The notes below the pieces were generated by a model that saw only the letters and a program-made list of their open reading frames with translations, was not told where the DNA came from and ran no database searches. This document shows, one piece after another, positions 1 to 11,775 of a stretch of 64,000 nucleotides of DNA. This DNA comes from Sciurus carolinensis (taxonomy: Eukaryota > Chordata > Mammalia > Rodentia > Sciuridae). The DNA is taken from positions 67,808,648 through 67,872,647 of the forward strand of contig NC_062228.1 of assembly GCF_902686445.1 (NCBI RefSeq). Reading direction: 5' to 3'. Positions within the stretch are counted from its first letter, which is position 1; every line of letters starts with the position of its first letter. A program made the position numbers and the translations under genes.

Positions 1-2990
1 GTCCTGTTAACGAAGTCTGATCCTAAGCCAACAAGTTGAAGATTTGGACCTACTTTTTCTTCTATAAGATGCAGGGTCTCTGGTCTGATTCAGAGGTCCT
101 TAATTTATTTTGAGTTGATTTTTGTGTAGGATGAGAGATAGGGGTTTAATTTCATTCTGTTGCATACGGTTTTCCAGTTTTCCCAGCACCATTGGTTGAA
201 CAGACTATCTTTCCTCCATTGCATATTTTTGGACCCTTTGTCTGGTATGAGAAAATTGTATTTATTTGGGTTTGTGTGCATGTCCTCTATTCTGTACCAT
301 TGATCTACCTGTCTATTTTGGTACCAATACCATGCCGTTTTTGTTACTCTTGCTTTGTAGTAGAGTTCAAGATCTGGTATTGCAATACCCCCTTCTTCAT
401 TCTTGCTACTTAGGATTCCTTTAGCTATTCTAGGTTTTTTATTCTTCCAGATGAATTTCATAATTGCTTGCTCTATTTCTGCAGGGTACATCATTGGGAT
501 TTTAATTGGAATTGCATTGAATCTGTATAGCACTTTTGCTAGTATGGCCATTTTGACAATATTAATCTACCTATCCAGGAACATGGGAGATCTTTCCATC
601 TTCTAAGATTTTCTTTAATTTCTTTCTTTAGTGTTCTGTAGTTCTCATTGTAGAGGTCTTTCATCTCTTTTGTGAGATTGATTCCCAAGTATTTTATTTT
701 TTTTTTGATGCTATTGTGAATGCGGTAGTTTTCCTAATTTCTCTTTCTGAAGATTCATCACTTATGTATAAAAATGCATTGGATTTATGAGCATTGATTT
801 TGTAACCTGCTACTTTACTGAATTCACTTATGAGTTCTAAAAGTTTTCTGGTGGAATTTCCAGGTTCCTCTAATTATATAATCATGTTGAGAGCAAACAG
901 GGATAGTTTGAGTTCTTCTTTTCCAATTTGTATCCCTTTAATTTCTTTGGTATGTCTAATTGCTCTGGCTAGAGTCTCAACGATGATGTTGAATAGAAGT
1001 GGTAAAAGAGGGCATCCCTGCATTGTTCCAGTTTTTAGGGGGAAAGCTTTCAGTTTTTCACCATGTAGAATGATATTGGCCATGGGCTTAGCGTAGATGA
1101 CCTTTATAATGTTAAGGAATGTTCCCACTACCCCAATTTTTTCTAGTGTTTTAAGCATGAAGGGATGCTGTATTTTATCGAATGCTTTTTCTGCATCTAT
1201 TGAAATAATCTTGTGATTCTTGATTTTAAGTCTATTGATATGGTGAATGACATTTATTGATTTCCTGATGTTGAACCAAATTTGCATCCCTGGGATGAAA
1301 CCCACTTGATCATGGTGCACTATCTTTTTATTATGTTTTTGTATGCGATTTGCTAAAATTTTGTTGAGAATTTTTGCATCGATGTTCATTAAGGATATTG
1401 GTCTGAAATTTTCTTTCCTCGATGTGTCTCTGTCTGGTTTAGGTATCAGGGTAATATTGGCTTCATAGAATGAGTTTGGGAGTGTTCCCTCCTCTTCTAT
1501 TTTAATGAGCTCTTCTTTAAAGGTTTTGTAGAACTCGGCTGAGAACCCATCTGGTCCTGGACTTTTCTTTGTTGGTAGGCTATTGAATACTTCTTCTATT
1601 TCATTACTTCTAATTGATCTATTTAAATTGTGTATGTTCTCCTCGTTCAGTTTAGGCAATTCATATGTCTCTAGAAACCTGTTGATGTCTTTGAAATTTT
1701 CTATTTTGTTGGAGTATAGATTTTCACAGTAGCTTCTAATTATGTTTTGTATTTCAGTCGTGTCTCTTTTTGATATTTCCTTGTTCATCCCGAATTTTAG
1801 TGATTTAGGTTTTCTCTCGTCTTTTCTTTGTTAGTGTGGCTAAAGGTTCATCAATTTTGTTTATTTTTCCGAAGAACCAACTATTTATTTTGTCAATTTT
1901 TTGTATTGTTCTTTTGTTTCAATTTCATTGATTTCAGCCCTGAGTTTAACTATTTCCTGTCTTCTACTACTTTTGGTGTTGGTCTGTTCTTCTTTTTCTA
2001 GGGCTTTGAGCTGTAGTGTTAGGTCGTTTATTTGTTGAGTTTTACTTCTTTTATTAAATGCGCTCCATGAAATAAATCTTCCTCTATGTACTGCTTTCAT
2101 AGTGTCCCAGAGATTTTGATATGATGTTTCTTTGTTCTCGTTTACTTCTAAGAATTTTTTTATTTCTCTCCTGATGTCTTCTGTTATCCATTCATCATAT
2201 AATAGTGTATTATTTAATCTCTAGGTATTGGAGAAATTTCTGTTTTTTATTCTGTCACTTATTTCTAATTTCAATCCATTATGATCTGATAGAGTACAAG
2301 TTAGTATCTCTATCTTCTTGTACTTGCTAACAGTAGCATTGTGGCATAAAATATGGTCTATTTTAGAGAAGGATCCATGTGTTGCTGAGAAGAAAGTTTA
2401 TTCGTTCTTTTTTGGATGGTATATTCTATATATGTCCATTAAGTCTAAATTGTTGATTGTGTTATTGAGATCTGTTGTTTCTTTGTTCAATTTTTGTTTG
2501 GACGACCTATCCAGTGGTGAGAGAGGTGTTTTAAAATCGCCTAGTATTATTGTGTTGTGGTCTATGTGATTTCTGGAATTGAGAAGGATTTGTTTGACGT
2601 ATGTGGATGAGCCGCTGTTTGGGGCATAGATATTTATGATTGTTATGTGTTGCTGATTTATGATTCCCTTAAGCAGCATGTAATGTCCTTCTTTATCCCT
2701 TCTGACTACTTTTGGCTTGAAGTCCACATTATCTGAAATGAGGATGGATACTCCAGTTTTTTTGCTGTGTCCGTGTGCATGGTATGTTTTTCCCCATCCT
2801 TTCACCTTTAGTCTATGGGTATCTCTTTCTATGAGATGAGTCTCTTGCAGGCAGCATATTGTTGGATTATTCTTTTTAATCCAATCTGCCAGTCTATGTT
2901 TTGATTGATGAGTTCAGGCCATTGACATTCAGGGTTATTATTGTGATATGATTTGTATTCCCAGTCATTTGACTCATATTTGTTTTTTGA
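1..2990 (-). pseudogene. L1 ORF2 (endonuclease-reverse transcriptase), disrupted and cut by the window edge
   Basis: The endonuclease part is readable at 2805-2398 (GDF motif present), the RT part at 1788-874 and the C-terminal part at 551-105. The segments lie in different frames. The RT stretch shows the typical [13 protein letters not shown] and GFIPGMQ motifs, but the catalytic FADD is FALN. The C-terminal part ends in the [11 protein letters not shown] region, so only the last part of ORF2 and the 3' UTR lie beyond the window. Confidence 0.88.
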
Positions 2991-3029
2991 CATGATTTGG
3001 TTTCTCCTTTATTTGGCTATTTCTTTAGG

Positions 3030-4070
3030 TTAGCGCCTCCTGTTGCTGATTTGCATCATTGTTTTTCATCTCTTCCTCATGGAATATTTTGCTGAGAATG
3101 TTCTGTAATGCTGGCTTTCTTTCTGTAAATTCCTTTAGCTTTTGTTTATCATGGAAGGATCTTATTTCATCATCAAATTTGAAGGTAAGTTTTGCTGGGT
3201 ATGAGATTCTTGGTTGGCATCCATTTTCTTTCAGGGCTTGGTAAATGTTGTTCCAGACCCTTCTAGCTTTTAGGGTCTGGATTGAAAAATCTGCTGATAT
3301 TCTTATTGGTTCCCCTCTGAATGTAATTTGATTCTTTTCTCTCGCGGCCTATAAAATTCTGCCTGTATTTTGTATGTTAGGTATTTTCATGATAATGTGC
3401 CTTGGTGTGGGCCTGTTGTAATTTTGTATATTTGGAGTTCTATAAGCTTCTTATACTTGTTTTTCCATTTCATTCTTCATATTTGGGAAATTTTCTGATA
3501 TTATTTCATTGAATAGATTGTTCATTCCTTTGGTTTGTTTCTGTAAGCCTTCCTCAATCCCAATAATTCTTAAATTTGGCCTTTTCATGATATCCCATAA
3601 TTCTCATAGATTCTGTTCATGATTTCTTACCATCTTCTCTGTTTGGCCAACTTTTTTTCAGGATTAAATAATTTGTCTTCAATGTCTGAGTTTCTGTCTT
3701 CCAGGTGTTCTATCCTATTGGTTATGCTTTCTATGGAGTTTTTAACTTGGTTTATTGTTTCCTTCATTTCAAGTATTTCAGTTTGTTTTTTTTTCAGTAT
3801 CTCTAACTCTTTATTGAAATGATCTCTTGCTTCCCGTATTTGGTCTTTTAACTGTTGATTGGTGCGATCATTTAATGCCTGCATTTGCTCTTTCATCTCC
3901 TCCTTCAATGCCTGCATTTGCTCTTTTATCTCCTCATTTGCTTCTCTGATTGTTTTAATTATGTACATTCTGAATTCCCTTTCTGACATTTCTTCTGCTG
4001 TGCTGTCATTGGGTTTTATTGATGTAGTACCTAGGTTTGTTTGGGACATTTTCTTCCCTTGTTTTCTCAT
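3030..4070 (-). pseudogene. L1 ORF1 (RNA-binding coiled-coil protein), disrupted
   Basis: The frame opens with MRKQGKKMSQTNL at 4070 and closely matches the intact ORF1 at 13999-15045 through the coiled-coil half. It is open for 147 codons to 3627. It then loses register near 3650, where DIEDKLFN is followed by a different reading than in the intact copy. Homology to the RRM and C-terminal parts continues in other frames to about 3030. The N-terminal half carries adjacent copies of an 11-residue unit (EEMKEQMQALN type) that extends the coiled coil. Confidence 0.85.
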
Positions 4071-4074
4071 ATTG

Positions 4075-5147
4075 GTCAGATGTCAGTGGGAATCTGAGAT
4101 ATTGCAGATTTCCTCTATTGGCTTATAGTGTCCCGGTAGATTTCCAGTGTATCACCCTCCAGCCTTCAGTAGCCTGAAGTCTTGGAGGAACTTGATAATG
4201 CAGTGCTTCCAAGGAAAGCTGCCCCTAGCCCCCTACTGGTTCCAGGGCTTGGAGCTGGTTTTGTGCGGAAAGGCTCTCACTGGGACCTGCACTGTACAGC
4301 TGGCCGTGTGGGAGGAGCCCACTGCCAGAGTGTGGAAGTCTACCTGGGGAAGACTCTAGCTGCCCTGCCCTGCTCTGATAAGCCACCCCTATCTGTGCCT
4401 GCTGCCCAGGCCAAGTTTCGCCCAGTGGGGGAGACTCACCCCGTCACTCTTTTTTTTTGTCCAAGTCTCTCAATGCCTCCTCTTCTTGAGTCCTGAGTTC
4501 TGGAGTGCCTGGAGAATCAGTCACCCTCTAGGCCGCCATCTTGGATCGCCCCGTGGAAAGAGCCTGTGGCCAGAGTGGGCCGAGTTGCCTAGAGAAGTCT
4601 CTGGCTGCCCTGCCCTGATCCCAGAGGCTGCTTGCAGATCGAAGCACTCTGTTGGCTCGGGGACTTGTGGCTGGCTCTATGTAGAAAGACTGTCACTGGG
4701 CGGTCTGTTCCGAGAAACTAGCCTTGAAAGGCGCCTCTCACCGCAGGGGGCCAGGCTGCTTGGGTAAGTCTGTGGCTGCCCTGTCCTGGTCCCTGAAGCC
4801 GCTTGCGGGCCAGAGTATGCCGTGCTGGCTCCGGGACTTGGAGCTTGTTCTGATCAGAGAGGCTCTCAGTAGGGGGCCTGCTCCAAGAACCTGGAGAAGC
4901 TGGGTGTGTGGGAGGGGCCCAGTGCCGGATTGTGCAGGGCTGCCTGTCGAAGACTCTAGCTGCCCTGCCCTGATCCGATTAGCCACCTCTATCTGGGCCT
5001 GCCACCCGGGCTGAGCTTTACCCAGTGGGCAGACTCACCCGTGGCTCTATTTTGGTCTGAGTCTCTCAATGCCTCCCCTTCTTAACTCCTGGGTTCTGGA
5101 GCGACTGGGGATGCAGTCCCCCTCTAGTCTGCCATCTTGGATCGCAT
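4075..5147 (-). promoter_or_regulatory. L1 5' UTR with a tandem duplication of about 595 bp
   Basis: The motif complementary to CAAGATGGCGG occurs twice, at about 4535-4552 and 5128-5145, 595 bp apart. The flanks also match: the 'ctctagctgccctgccctg' stretch occurs near 4356 and 4957, and 'gtctctcaatgcctcc' near 4464 and 5061. The 5' UTR therefore consists of one complete and one partial monomer, as in rodent L1s that carry tandem promoter monomers. The region is GC-rich compared with the ORFs. The motif resembles the YY1-binding start of other L1 promoters; that function is inferred from the family. Confidence 0.75.
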
Positions 5148-6888
5148 ATCATTGGAATGTTAATTGGAATTGCATTGAATCTTTATAGCACTTTTGGTAG
5201 TATGGCCATTTTGACAATATTAATTCTTCCTATCAAGAACATGGGAGATCTTTCCATCTTCTAAGGTTTTCTTTAATTTCTTTCTTTAGTGTTCTGTAGT
5301 TCTCATTGTAGAGGTCTTTTACCTCTTTTTTGAGATTGGTTCCCAATTATTTTATTTTTTTCGAAGTTAATGTGAATGGGGTAGTTTTCCTAATTTCTCT
5401 TTCTGAAGATTCATCGCTTATTTATAAAAATGCCTTAGATTTATGTGCATTGATCTTATATCCCGCTACTTTACTGAATTCACTAATGAGATCTAAAAGT
5501 TTTCTGGTGGAATTTCCTGGTTCCTCTAAGTATACAATCATATAATCAGCAAATAGGGATAGTTTGAGTTCTTCTTTTCGTATTCATATCCATTTAATTT
5601 CTTTGGTTTGTCTAATTACTCTGGATAGAGTTTCAAGGATGATATTGAAAAGAAGTGGTGAAAGAGGGCATCCCTGCCTTGTTCCAGTTTTTAGGGGGAA
5701 TGATATTAGCTATGGGCTTAGCATAGATGGCCTTTACAATGTTAAGGAATGTTCCCACTATCCCTATTTTTTCTAGTGTTTTGAGCATGAGGGGATGCTG
5801 TATTTTATCAAATGCTTTCTCTGCATCTATTGAAATAATCATGTGATTCTTGACTTTAAGTCTGTTGATATGGTGAATGACATTTATTGATTTTCTGATG
5901 TTGAACCAACCTTTCATCCCTGGGATGAAACACACTTGATCATGGTGCACTATCTTTTTAATATGTTTTTGTATGTGATTTGCTAAAATTTTGTTGAGAA
6001 TTTTTGCATCGATGTTCATTAAGTATATTGGTCTGAAATTTTCTTTCCTCGATGTGTCTCTGTCTGGTTTAGGTTATCAGGGTAATATTGGCTTCATAGA
6101 ATGAGTTTGGGAGCGTTCCCTCCTCTTCTATTTTATGGAATACTTTGAGAAGTATTAGAATGAGCTCTTCCTTAAAGGTTTTGTAGAACTCGGCTGAGAA
6201 CCCATCTGGTCCTGGACTTTTCTTTGTTGGTAGGCTTTTGATGACTTCTTCTATTTCATTACTTGAAATTGGTCTATTTAAATTGTGTATGTCCTCCTCA
6301 TTCAGTTTAGGCAATTCATATGTCTCTAGAAACCTGTTGATGTCTTTGAAATTTTCTATTTTGTTGGAGTATAGATATTCAAAATAGCTTCTAATTATGT
6401 TTTGTATTTCAGTCATGTCTGTTTTGATATTTCTTTGTTCATTCCGAATTTTAGTGATTTGGGTTTTCTCTCGTCTTCTCTTTGTTAGTGTGGCTAAAGG
6501 TTCATCAATTTTGTTTATTTTTTCGTAGAACCAACTATTTATTTTGTCTCTTTTTTGTATTGTTTCTTTTGTTTCAATTTTGTTGATTTCAGTTCTGAGT
6601 TTAACTATTTCCTGTGTTCTACTACTTTTGATGTTGGTCTGTTCTTCTTTTTCTAGGGCTTTGAGCTGTAGTGTTAGGTCGTTTATTTGTTGAGTTTTAC
6701 TTCTTTTATTAAATGTGCTCCACGAAATAAATTTTCCTCTAAGTACTGCTATCATAGTGTCCCAGAGGTTTTGATATGTTTCTTTGTTCTCATTTACCTC
6801 TAAGAATTTTTTAATTTCCTTCCTAATATCTTCTATTATCCATTCATCATATAATAGCATATTGTTTAATCTCCAGGTGTTGAAGTAG
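5148..6888 (-). mobile_element. L1 ORF2 fragment (older copy), 5' end fused to U6
   Basis: This is the reverse-transcriptase part of ORF2 on the minus strand, readable as two main blocks (6923-6069 and 6019-5633) separated by a one-base frameshift near 6075, plus a final piece to 5150. The FADD box is changed to FADY (near 5545) and the part after it has a small deletion near 5700. In its 5' direction the L1 homology ends at about 6885, where a U6 snRNA copy begins in the same orientation. At the other side it stops exactly where the 5' end of the next L1 starts, so its 3' half may lie left of the window. Confidence 0.85.
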
Positions 6889-6995
6889 AAAAATATGGAA
6901 TGCTTCACAAATTTGCATGTCATCCTTGCGTAGGGACCATGCTAATCTTCTCTGTATTGTTCCAATTTTAGTATATGTGCTGCCGAAGTAAGCAA
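6889..6995 (-). ncRNA. RNU6: U6 spliceosomal RNA copy (retropseudogene), full length
   Basis: The complement reads as U6 from its 5' end (GCTTACTTCGGCAGCACATA at 6993-6974) to the terminal T run (6893-6889). It includes the conserved GATTAGCATGG stretch of the U6 core near 6944. The copy is about 107 nt, the full RNA length, with several substitutions such as C to T changes at CpG sites. No proximal sequence element or TATA box is visible upstream on the minus strand, because that side is MORC3-derived sequence. It is therefore almost certainly a reverse-transcribed copy. Its 3' T run joins L1 ORF2 in the same orientation, which is the known layout of U6-L1 template-switch chimeras. Confidence 0.9.
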
Positions 6996-7565
6996 GATAG
7001 CGTATTTTTAATTGAGAGTATTAAAGGCACATCTGAAAGTCGAGACCATGTGAAATCTCAGTATTGGCAAGCTTTGGAGAAAATAGAAAGGCTGAAAAAA
7101 GAGTGTAGTGCTTTGCAACATGTAAAGGCTGAATGTAGTCAGTGTTCTAATAGGGAGAGTAAAAGTGAAATAAATGAAATGGATGTGCAGCTTGACAGTG
7201 TGTTTAGACACTTGGACAAATGCAGTGTTGAGAGGGACCAGTACAAACGTGATGTTGAATTATTAGAAATGGAAAAATCACAGATTCGTTCTCAGTGTGA
7301 AGAGCTCAAAACTGAAATGGAACAGTTAAAATCTGCAAGTCCTGTGAGAGGAACAGATGCTTCAACTTCAAGTAATATTGAGGAGTCTGTAAATTACACA
7401 GATGGGGAAAGCCTCAAACTTCGATCTCTTCGAGTTAATGTGGGACAGCTGCAGGCCATGATTGTACCTGATCTTGATCTTCAGCAAGTGAATTATGACG
7501 TTGATGTAGTTGATGAGATTTTAGGGCAAGTTGTTGAACAAATGAGTGAAATCAGTAGTACTTAA
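6996..7565 (+). pseudogene. MORC3: 5'-truncated retrocopy of MORC3 (C-terminal coiled-coil part)
   Basis: An open frame of about 189 codons ends at a stop at 7563-7565 and has no introns. It encodes a charged coiled coil (roughly residues 20-125 of the readable frame, rich in E, K and Q), then a serine/threonine-rich linker, then a hydrophobic-acidic tail ending in EISST. I recognise this as the C terminus of MORC3, a nuclear ATPase of the MORC family; the identification is from memory of the family and was not searched. The ATPase, CW zinc-finger and SUMO-linked parts are absent. The apparent start codon at 6975 lies inside the U6 copy and is accidental. The frame is undisturbed, so the copy is either young or short enough to have escaped stops. 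Confidence 0.65.
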
Positions 7566-8625
7566 AGTATGTATCATGAATTAATAAAATACTTGCTCAG
7601 TTCTTTTCATTGTCTGGCTTTCAAAATATAAACAGTTTCATTCTATAATTTCGATAGGTAACAGACTGAAGAACCATTATTTTACTGTATTCTATGCATT
7701 CAATATTCAATATTCAATTACTATTTATTTTTACTTTTGTTTCTGAAAATTCAATACATATTCTTTTTGTATGTATGCTTAATTACATGTCTCTCATATA
7801 ATATTGGATTTCTATTGTATTATTTCCTTCTTTTCCTTCTGAAAAGAGCAAATAAATGAAGATTGTTTTTATTTGTTTGATAAAGTAAATGAAAGTGTAT
7901 TTTTGGTATGAAACTGGTTTTCTGTCTCAATTGTAACTGCCCAAATTTTTAAAATATATTGTAAAAAATACATTATCTCTAACTCTTCAAAAAAAATATA
8001 AGAAGACAAGACCAAGGTACCCAATGGAAGGCTGAGCAACTGTTTATCAGAGAAATCCACAGAGACGTGGAAACTAAATGCAAGGTTGTCATTGGTCCTG
8101 CACATTGAAAATGCCAAGGATAAATTGGGAGCAGTGGTTTCCAGGCATCACACACGGTTTACATAAAGATTCCCACCCATATAAAAATTTCTGATTTATG
8201 ATAATACTGTCATTATATAAGAACCTACATTCTTTGGAATTGTGCACTGAGGTACTTATGGGTATACTCCCATGTTATACTCAAATTATTCAGTAAAATA
8301 TTTTATGTATATACAAACTGTTGATTGTGTGCACACAGATGCTCACACATACATGTATATAGTACCTGTGTAGAGATGGAAGGGAAACGTAAAGAATAAA
8401 TAAGTGAATGAAGCAAAAGTTAAACAATTGCTTTTCAAGTTTGCAAGTATATCCTTTTCTATTTTGCAAATTTTCTGTAAAATTAAAATGACATCAAGAA
8501 ACTAAAATACAAAAATTAGTTGACACATTTCACTGCTTATTAGAAAAATGAGACATATCACATGGTCATTTAAATTAGTAAAAACAATTAGGGGATAGTA
8601 GGAACATTCTTCAACAGTGTAGAGG
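7566..8625. other. AT-rich stretch, probably partly MORC3 3' UTR, no gene seen
   Basis: The sequence after the MORC3 stop has AATAAA near 7580 and near 7850, and could be retrocopied 3' UTR. I see no clear poly(A) tail and no open frame with recognisable content. The rest is AT-rich unique-looking sequence. Confidence 0.4.
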
Positions 8626-10790
8626 CTATCTATGCTATGCCTACAGTCAAAAACCTGAAAGCATTACCCCAAAACTCTGGAGCAAGGCAGGGATGCCCTC
8701 TTTTGCCACCTCTATTCAACATTGTTCTTGAAATTCTAGTCACAGCAATTAGACAGACCAAAGAAATTAAAGGGATATGAATAGGAAAAGATAAACTCAA
8801 ATTATCCCTATTTCCTGATGACTTCATTCTATATTTAGAGGAACCAAAAAATTCCAACAGAAAACTTCTAGAACTCATAAATCAATTCAGTAATGTAGCA
8901 GGATATAAAATCAATGCTCATAAATCTAATGCTTTTCTACTCATAAGTGATTAATCCTCTGAAAGAGAATTTAGGAAAACTACCCATTCACAATAGCCTC
9001 AAAAAACATAAAATACTTGGGAATCAATCTAACAAAAGAGGTGAAGGAACTCTACAATGAGAACTACAGAACACTAAAGAAAGAAATTAAAGACAACCTT
9101 AGAAGATGGAAAAATCTCCCATGTTCTTGGATAGGCAGAATTAATATTGTCAAAATCACCATACTACCCAAAGTGCTATACAAATTCAATGCAATTCCAA
9201 TTCAAATCCCAATGACCTACCTCATATAAATAGAGCAATCTATCATAAAATTCATTTGGAAAAATAATAGAGCCAGAATAGTTAAAGCAATCCTTAGCAG
9301 GAAGAATGAAGCAGGGGGTATTGCAATACCAGAATTCCAACTATACTACAGAGGAATAGTAACAAAAACAGCATGGTATTGGCACCAAAATAGACAGGTA
9401 GATCAATGGCAGAGAACAAAGGACACAGAGACAAACCCAAATAAATACAGTTTTCACATACTAGACAAAGGTTCCAGAAACATACAATGGAGAAAATATG
9501 ACCTGCTATACAAATGGTGCTGGGAAAATTGGAAATCCATATGCAGAACAATGAAACTAAACCCCTATCTCTCACCCTCTACAAAACTCAACTCACAATG
9601 GATCAAGGGCCTTGGATTCAGACCACAGATCCTGCACCTTTATTGAAGAAAAGTAGGTCCAAATCTTCAACATGTCAGCTTAGGACCAGACTTCCTCAAC
9701 AGGACTCCCATAGCACCAGAAATAAAAGCAAGAATCAACAACTGGGATAGATTCAAACTAAAAAGCTTTCTCTCAGCAAAGGAAACTATCAGCAATGCGA
9801 AGAAAGAGCCTACAGAGTGGGAGAAATTCTGTGCCAATCATACTTCAGATAGAGCGCTAATCTCCAGAATCTATAAAGAACTCAAAAAACTCTACACCAA
9901 GAATGCAAATAATCCAATTGACAAATGGGCTAAAGAAATGAATAGACACTTCACAGAAGAAGATCTACAAGCAATCAACAAACATATGGAAAAATGTTCA
10001 ACATCTCTAGTAATAAGAGAAATGCAAATCAAAACCACCCTAAGATTCCATCTCACCCCAATTAGAATGGCGATTATCAAGAATACAAGCAACAACAGGT
10101 GTTGGCGAGGATGTGGGGAGAAAGGTACAATCATACATTGCTGGTGGGGCTTCAAATTAGTGCAGCCACTCTGGAAAGCAGTGTGGAGATTCCTTAGAAA
10201 ACTTGGAATGGAAACACCATTTGACCCAGCTATCCCACTCCTTGGCCTATACCCAAAGGACTTGAAATCAGCATATTACAGAGATACAGCCACATCAATG
10301 TTCATAGCTGCTCAGTTCACAATAGCCAGATTGTGGAACCAACCTAGATGTCCTTCAATTGATGAATGAATAAAGAAAATGTGGTATATATATACAATGG
10401 AATATTACTCAGCCATAAAGAATGATAAAATTATGGCATTTGCAGGCAAATGGATGAAGTTGGAGAATATCATGCTAAGTGAGATAAGCCAATCTCAAAA
10501 AACCAAAGGAAGAATGATATCGCTAATAAGTGGATGATGACACATAATGGGGGGTGGGAAGGGTTAGTGTTGGGGTTGGAGTTGGGAATAGGGAGGGGGC
10601 AGGAATAGAGGAAGGAAGGACAGTATAGATGGAGGGGAGGGTGGGAGGGGAGGGGGGGAAGGGAAAAAATGGCAGAATGAATCAAACAACATTACCCTAT
10701 GTAAATTTATGATTACACAAATGGTATGCCTTATGCCATATGGACAGAGAAACAACATGTATCCCATTTGTATACAATAAAAAAAAAAGA
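8626..10790 (+). mobile_element. 5'-truncated L1, ORF2 C-terminal half plus 3' UTR and A-rich tail
   Basis: Homology to L1 ORF2 begins in the RT palm (the catalytic box reads FPDD near 8812) and continues in shifting frames. It runs through 9017-9229, through the C-terminal zinc-knuckle region (readable at 9938-10369, including [16 protein letters not shown]) and into the 3' UTR. The 3' UTR contains a strong G-rich purine tract at about 10550-10670. It ends in an A-rich tail (10778-10790) preceded by AATAAA. Frameshifts and stops make it inactive. Confidence 0.9.
10550..10670 (+). repeat. G-rich purine tract of an L1 3' UTR
   Basis: Repeated GGGAGG / GGGTGGGAGG runs with at least four closely spaced runs of three or more G (10630-10665). 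L1 3' UTRs commonly carry such G-rich tracts, and the pattern is compatible with a G-quadruplex on the plus strand. Confidence 0.75.
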
Positions 10791-10792
10791 AA

Positions 10793-11190
10793 GTGTGGTA
10801 TATATACACAATGGAATATTACTCAGCCATAAAGAATAATAAAATTATGGGATTTCCAGGCAAATGGATGAAGTTGGAGAATATCATGCTAAGAGAGATA
10901 TGCCAATCCCAAAAGTCCAAAGACCAAATGATCTCTCTGATAAGTGGATGATGATACATAATGCATTGTTGTTGGGAAGAAAGAATGGTGGAAGGATGGA
11001 TTGTATAGAGAAAAGAGGAGTGGGAGGGTGGGGTAATGGGAAAAATAACAGGTTGGGACAAACATCTTTACTCTATGTACATGTATTATTACACCAATGA
11101 TATGACTCTACTTCATGTACAACCCGAGAAATAAGTTTCACCTCATTTGTTTACAGTGAATCAAACTAAATAATTTATTTTTAAAAGAAG
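10793..11190 (+). mobile_element. Second L1 3' end, directly after the first
   Basis: It restarts with GTGGTATATATACACAATGG, the same 3' region already present at 10380 in the preceding L1. It proceeds through a shorter and less G-rich 3' UTR (GGGAGGGTGGGG near 11024) to an A-rich end at about 11160-11190. Its sequence differs from the first copy, so this is a different L1 subfamily end rather than a simple tandem copy. Confidence 0.8.
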
Positions 11191-11580
11191 AAAACAGAAA
11201 AATGATCCCAGTAATTGGAATCTGGGGATTTGGTTTCAAGTCTTCAATAAATCACATGATCTCTAAAAAAAATTGATATATTATCACCCATTCTACATAG
11301 TTTAAAAAGAAACCAGAAGTACAGGTGATCTTCGTTAAACTTCTAAAAGGTATCGAGCAAAATGTGAAAAGGAACACAAAAACATACTTAAGCACCATTT
11401 TTCTCACCTCCATTCAGGGGTGAAAGATGGGTCATGTCTGTGTGTCCTTCCACACCATCTCCAGGTACAAATGCTAAGTATATAGAAAAACATCCTGTGT
11501 GTGGGTGGGAAGGGTCAGACCACGTCCTCAGATCACTGGAGCACTTAATTGCAGCAGCTCCAGAATCCACTGCCCTGAAC
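11190..11580. other. Unassigned spacer
   Basis: No gene or recognisable repeat. AT-rich, then becoming GC-richer toward the minisatellite that starts near 11580. Confidence 0.4.
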
Positions 11581-11775
11581 ATAGCAAACATGAGGCACAC
11601 TTCCATGTTCCCACACCTGGCAGAATGCTCCTCCCTGTGCTGCACCTGACAGAATACTTCTGCCTGGGCAGCAACTGGCTGCATACTCCCCCCTGTGCTC
11701 CCACCTGGCTGAATGCTCCTCCCTATACACACATATGGCCGAATGCTCTTCCCTGTGCTTCACATGGTGTAGACA
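11580..11775. repeat. Small detached block of the 29-30 bp minisatellite
   Basis: About six degenerate units of the type 'gaatgctcctccctgtgctgcacctggc' are seen. They match the large array that starts at about 15560. The block is separated from that array by LTR-like sequence and an L1. Confidence 0.8.

Larger units (their letters stand above)
1..5147 (-). mobile_element. L1 retrotransposon, nearly full length, inactive, running off the left edge
   Basis: Read on the minus strand, the order is 5' UTR (about 5147-4075), ORF1 (from 4070) and ORF2 (from about 2990 to the window edge). The 5' end carries the L1 hallmark CAAGATGGC-type motif, seen as its complement at 5128-5143. ORF1 and ORF2 are recognised by their similarity to the intact ORF1 at 13999-15045 and to ORF2 pieces elsewhere in the window. 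Both ORFs are broken by stops and frameshifts. The reverse-transcriptase FADD box (near 880-900) reads FALN, so two catalytic aspartates are lost. A 24-base deletion near 1515 relative to the neighbouring copy removes eight residues. The 3' end lies outside the window. The element abuts another L1 fragment at 5148, which suggests it inserted into that older copy. Confidence 0.9.

Noticed and set aside
6975..6998. Start codon of the 196-codon frame over the MORC3 segment
   Set aside because: The ATG and first codons are inside the reverse-complemented U6 copy, so they are not part of the MORC3-derived protein.
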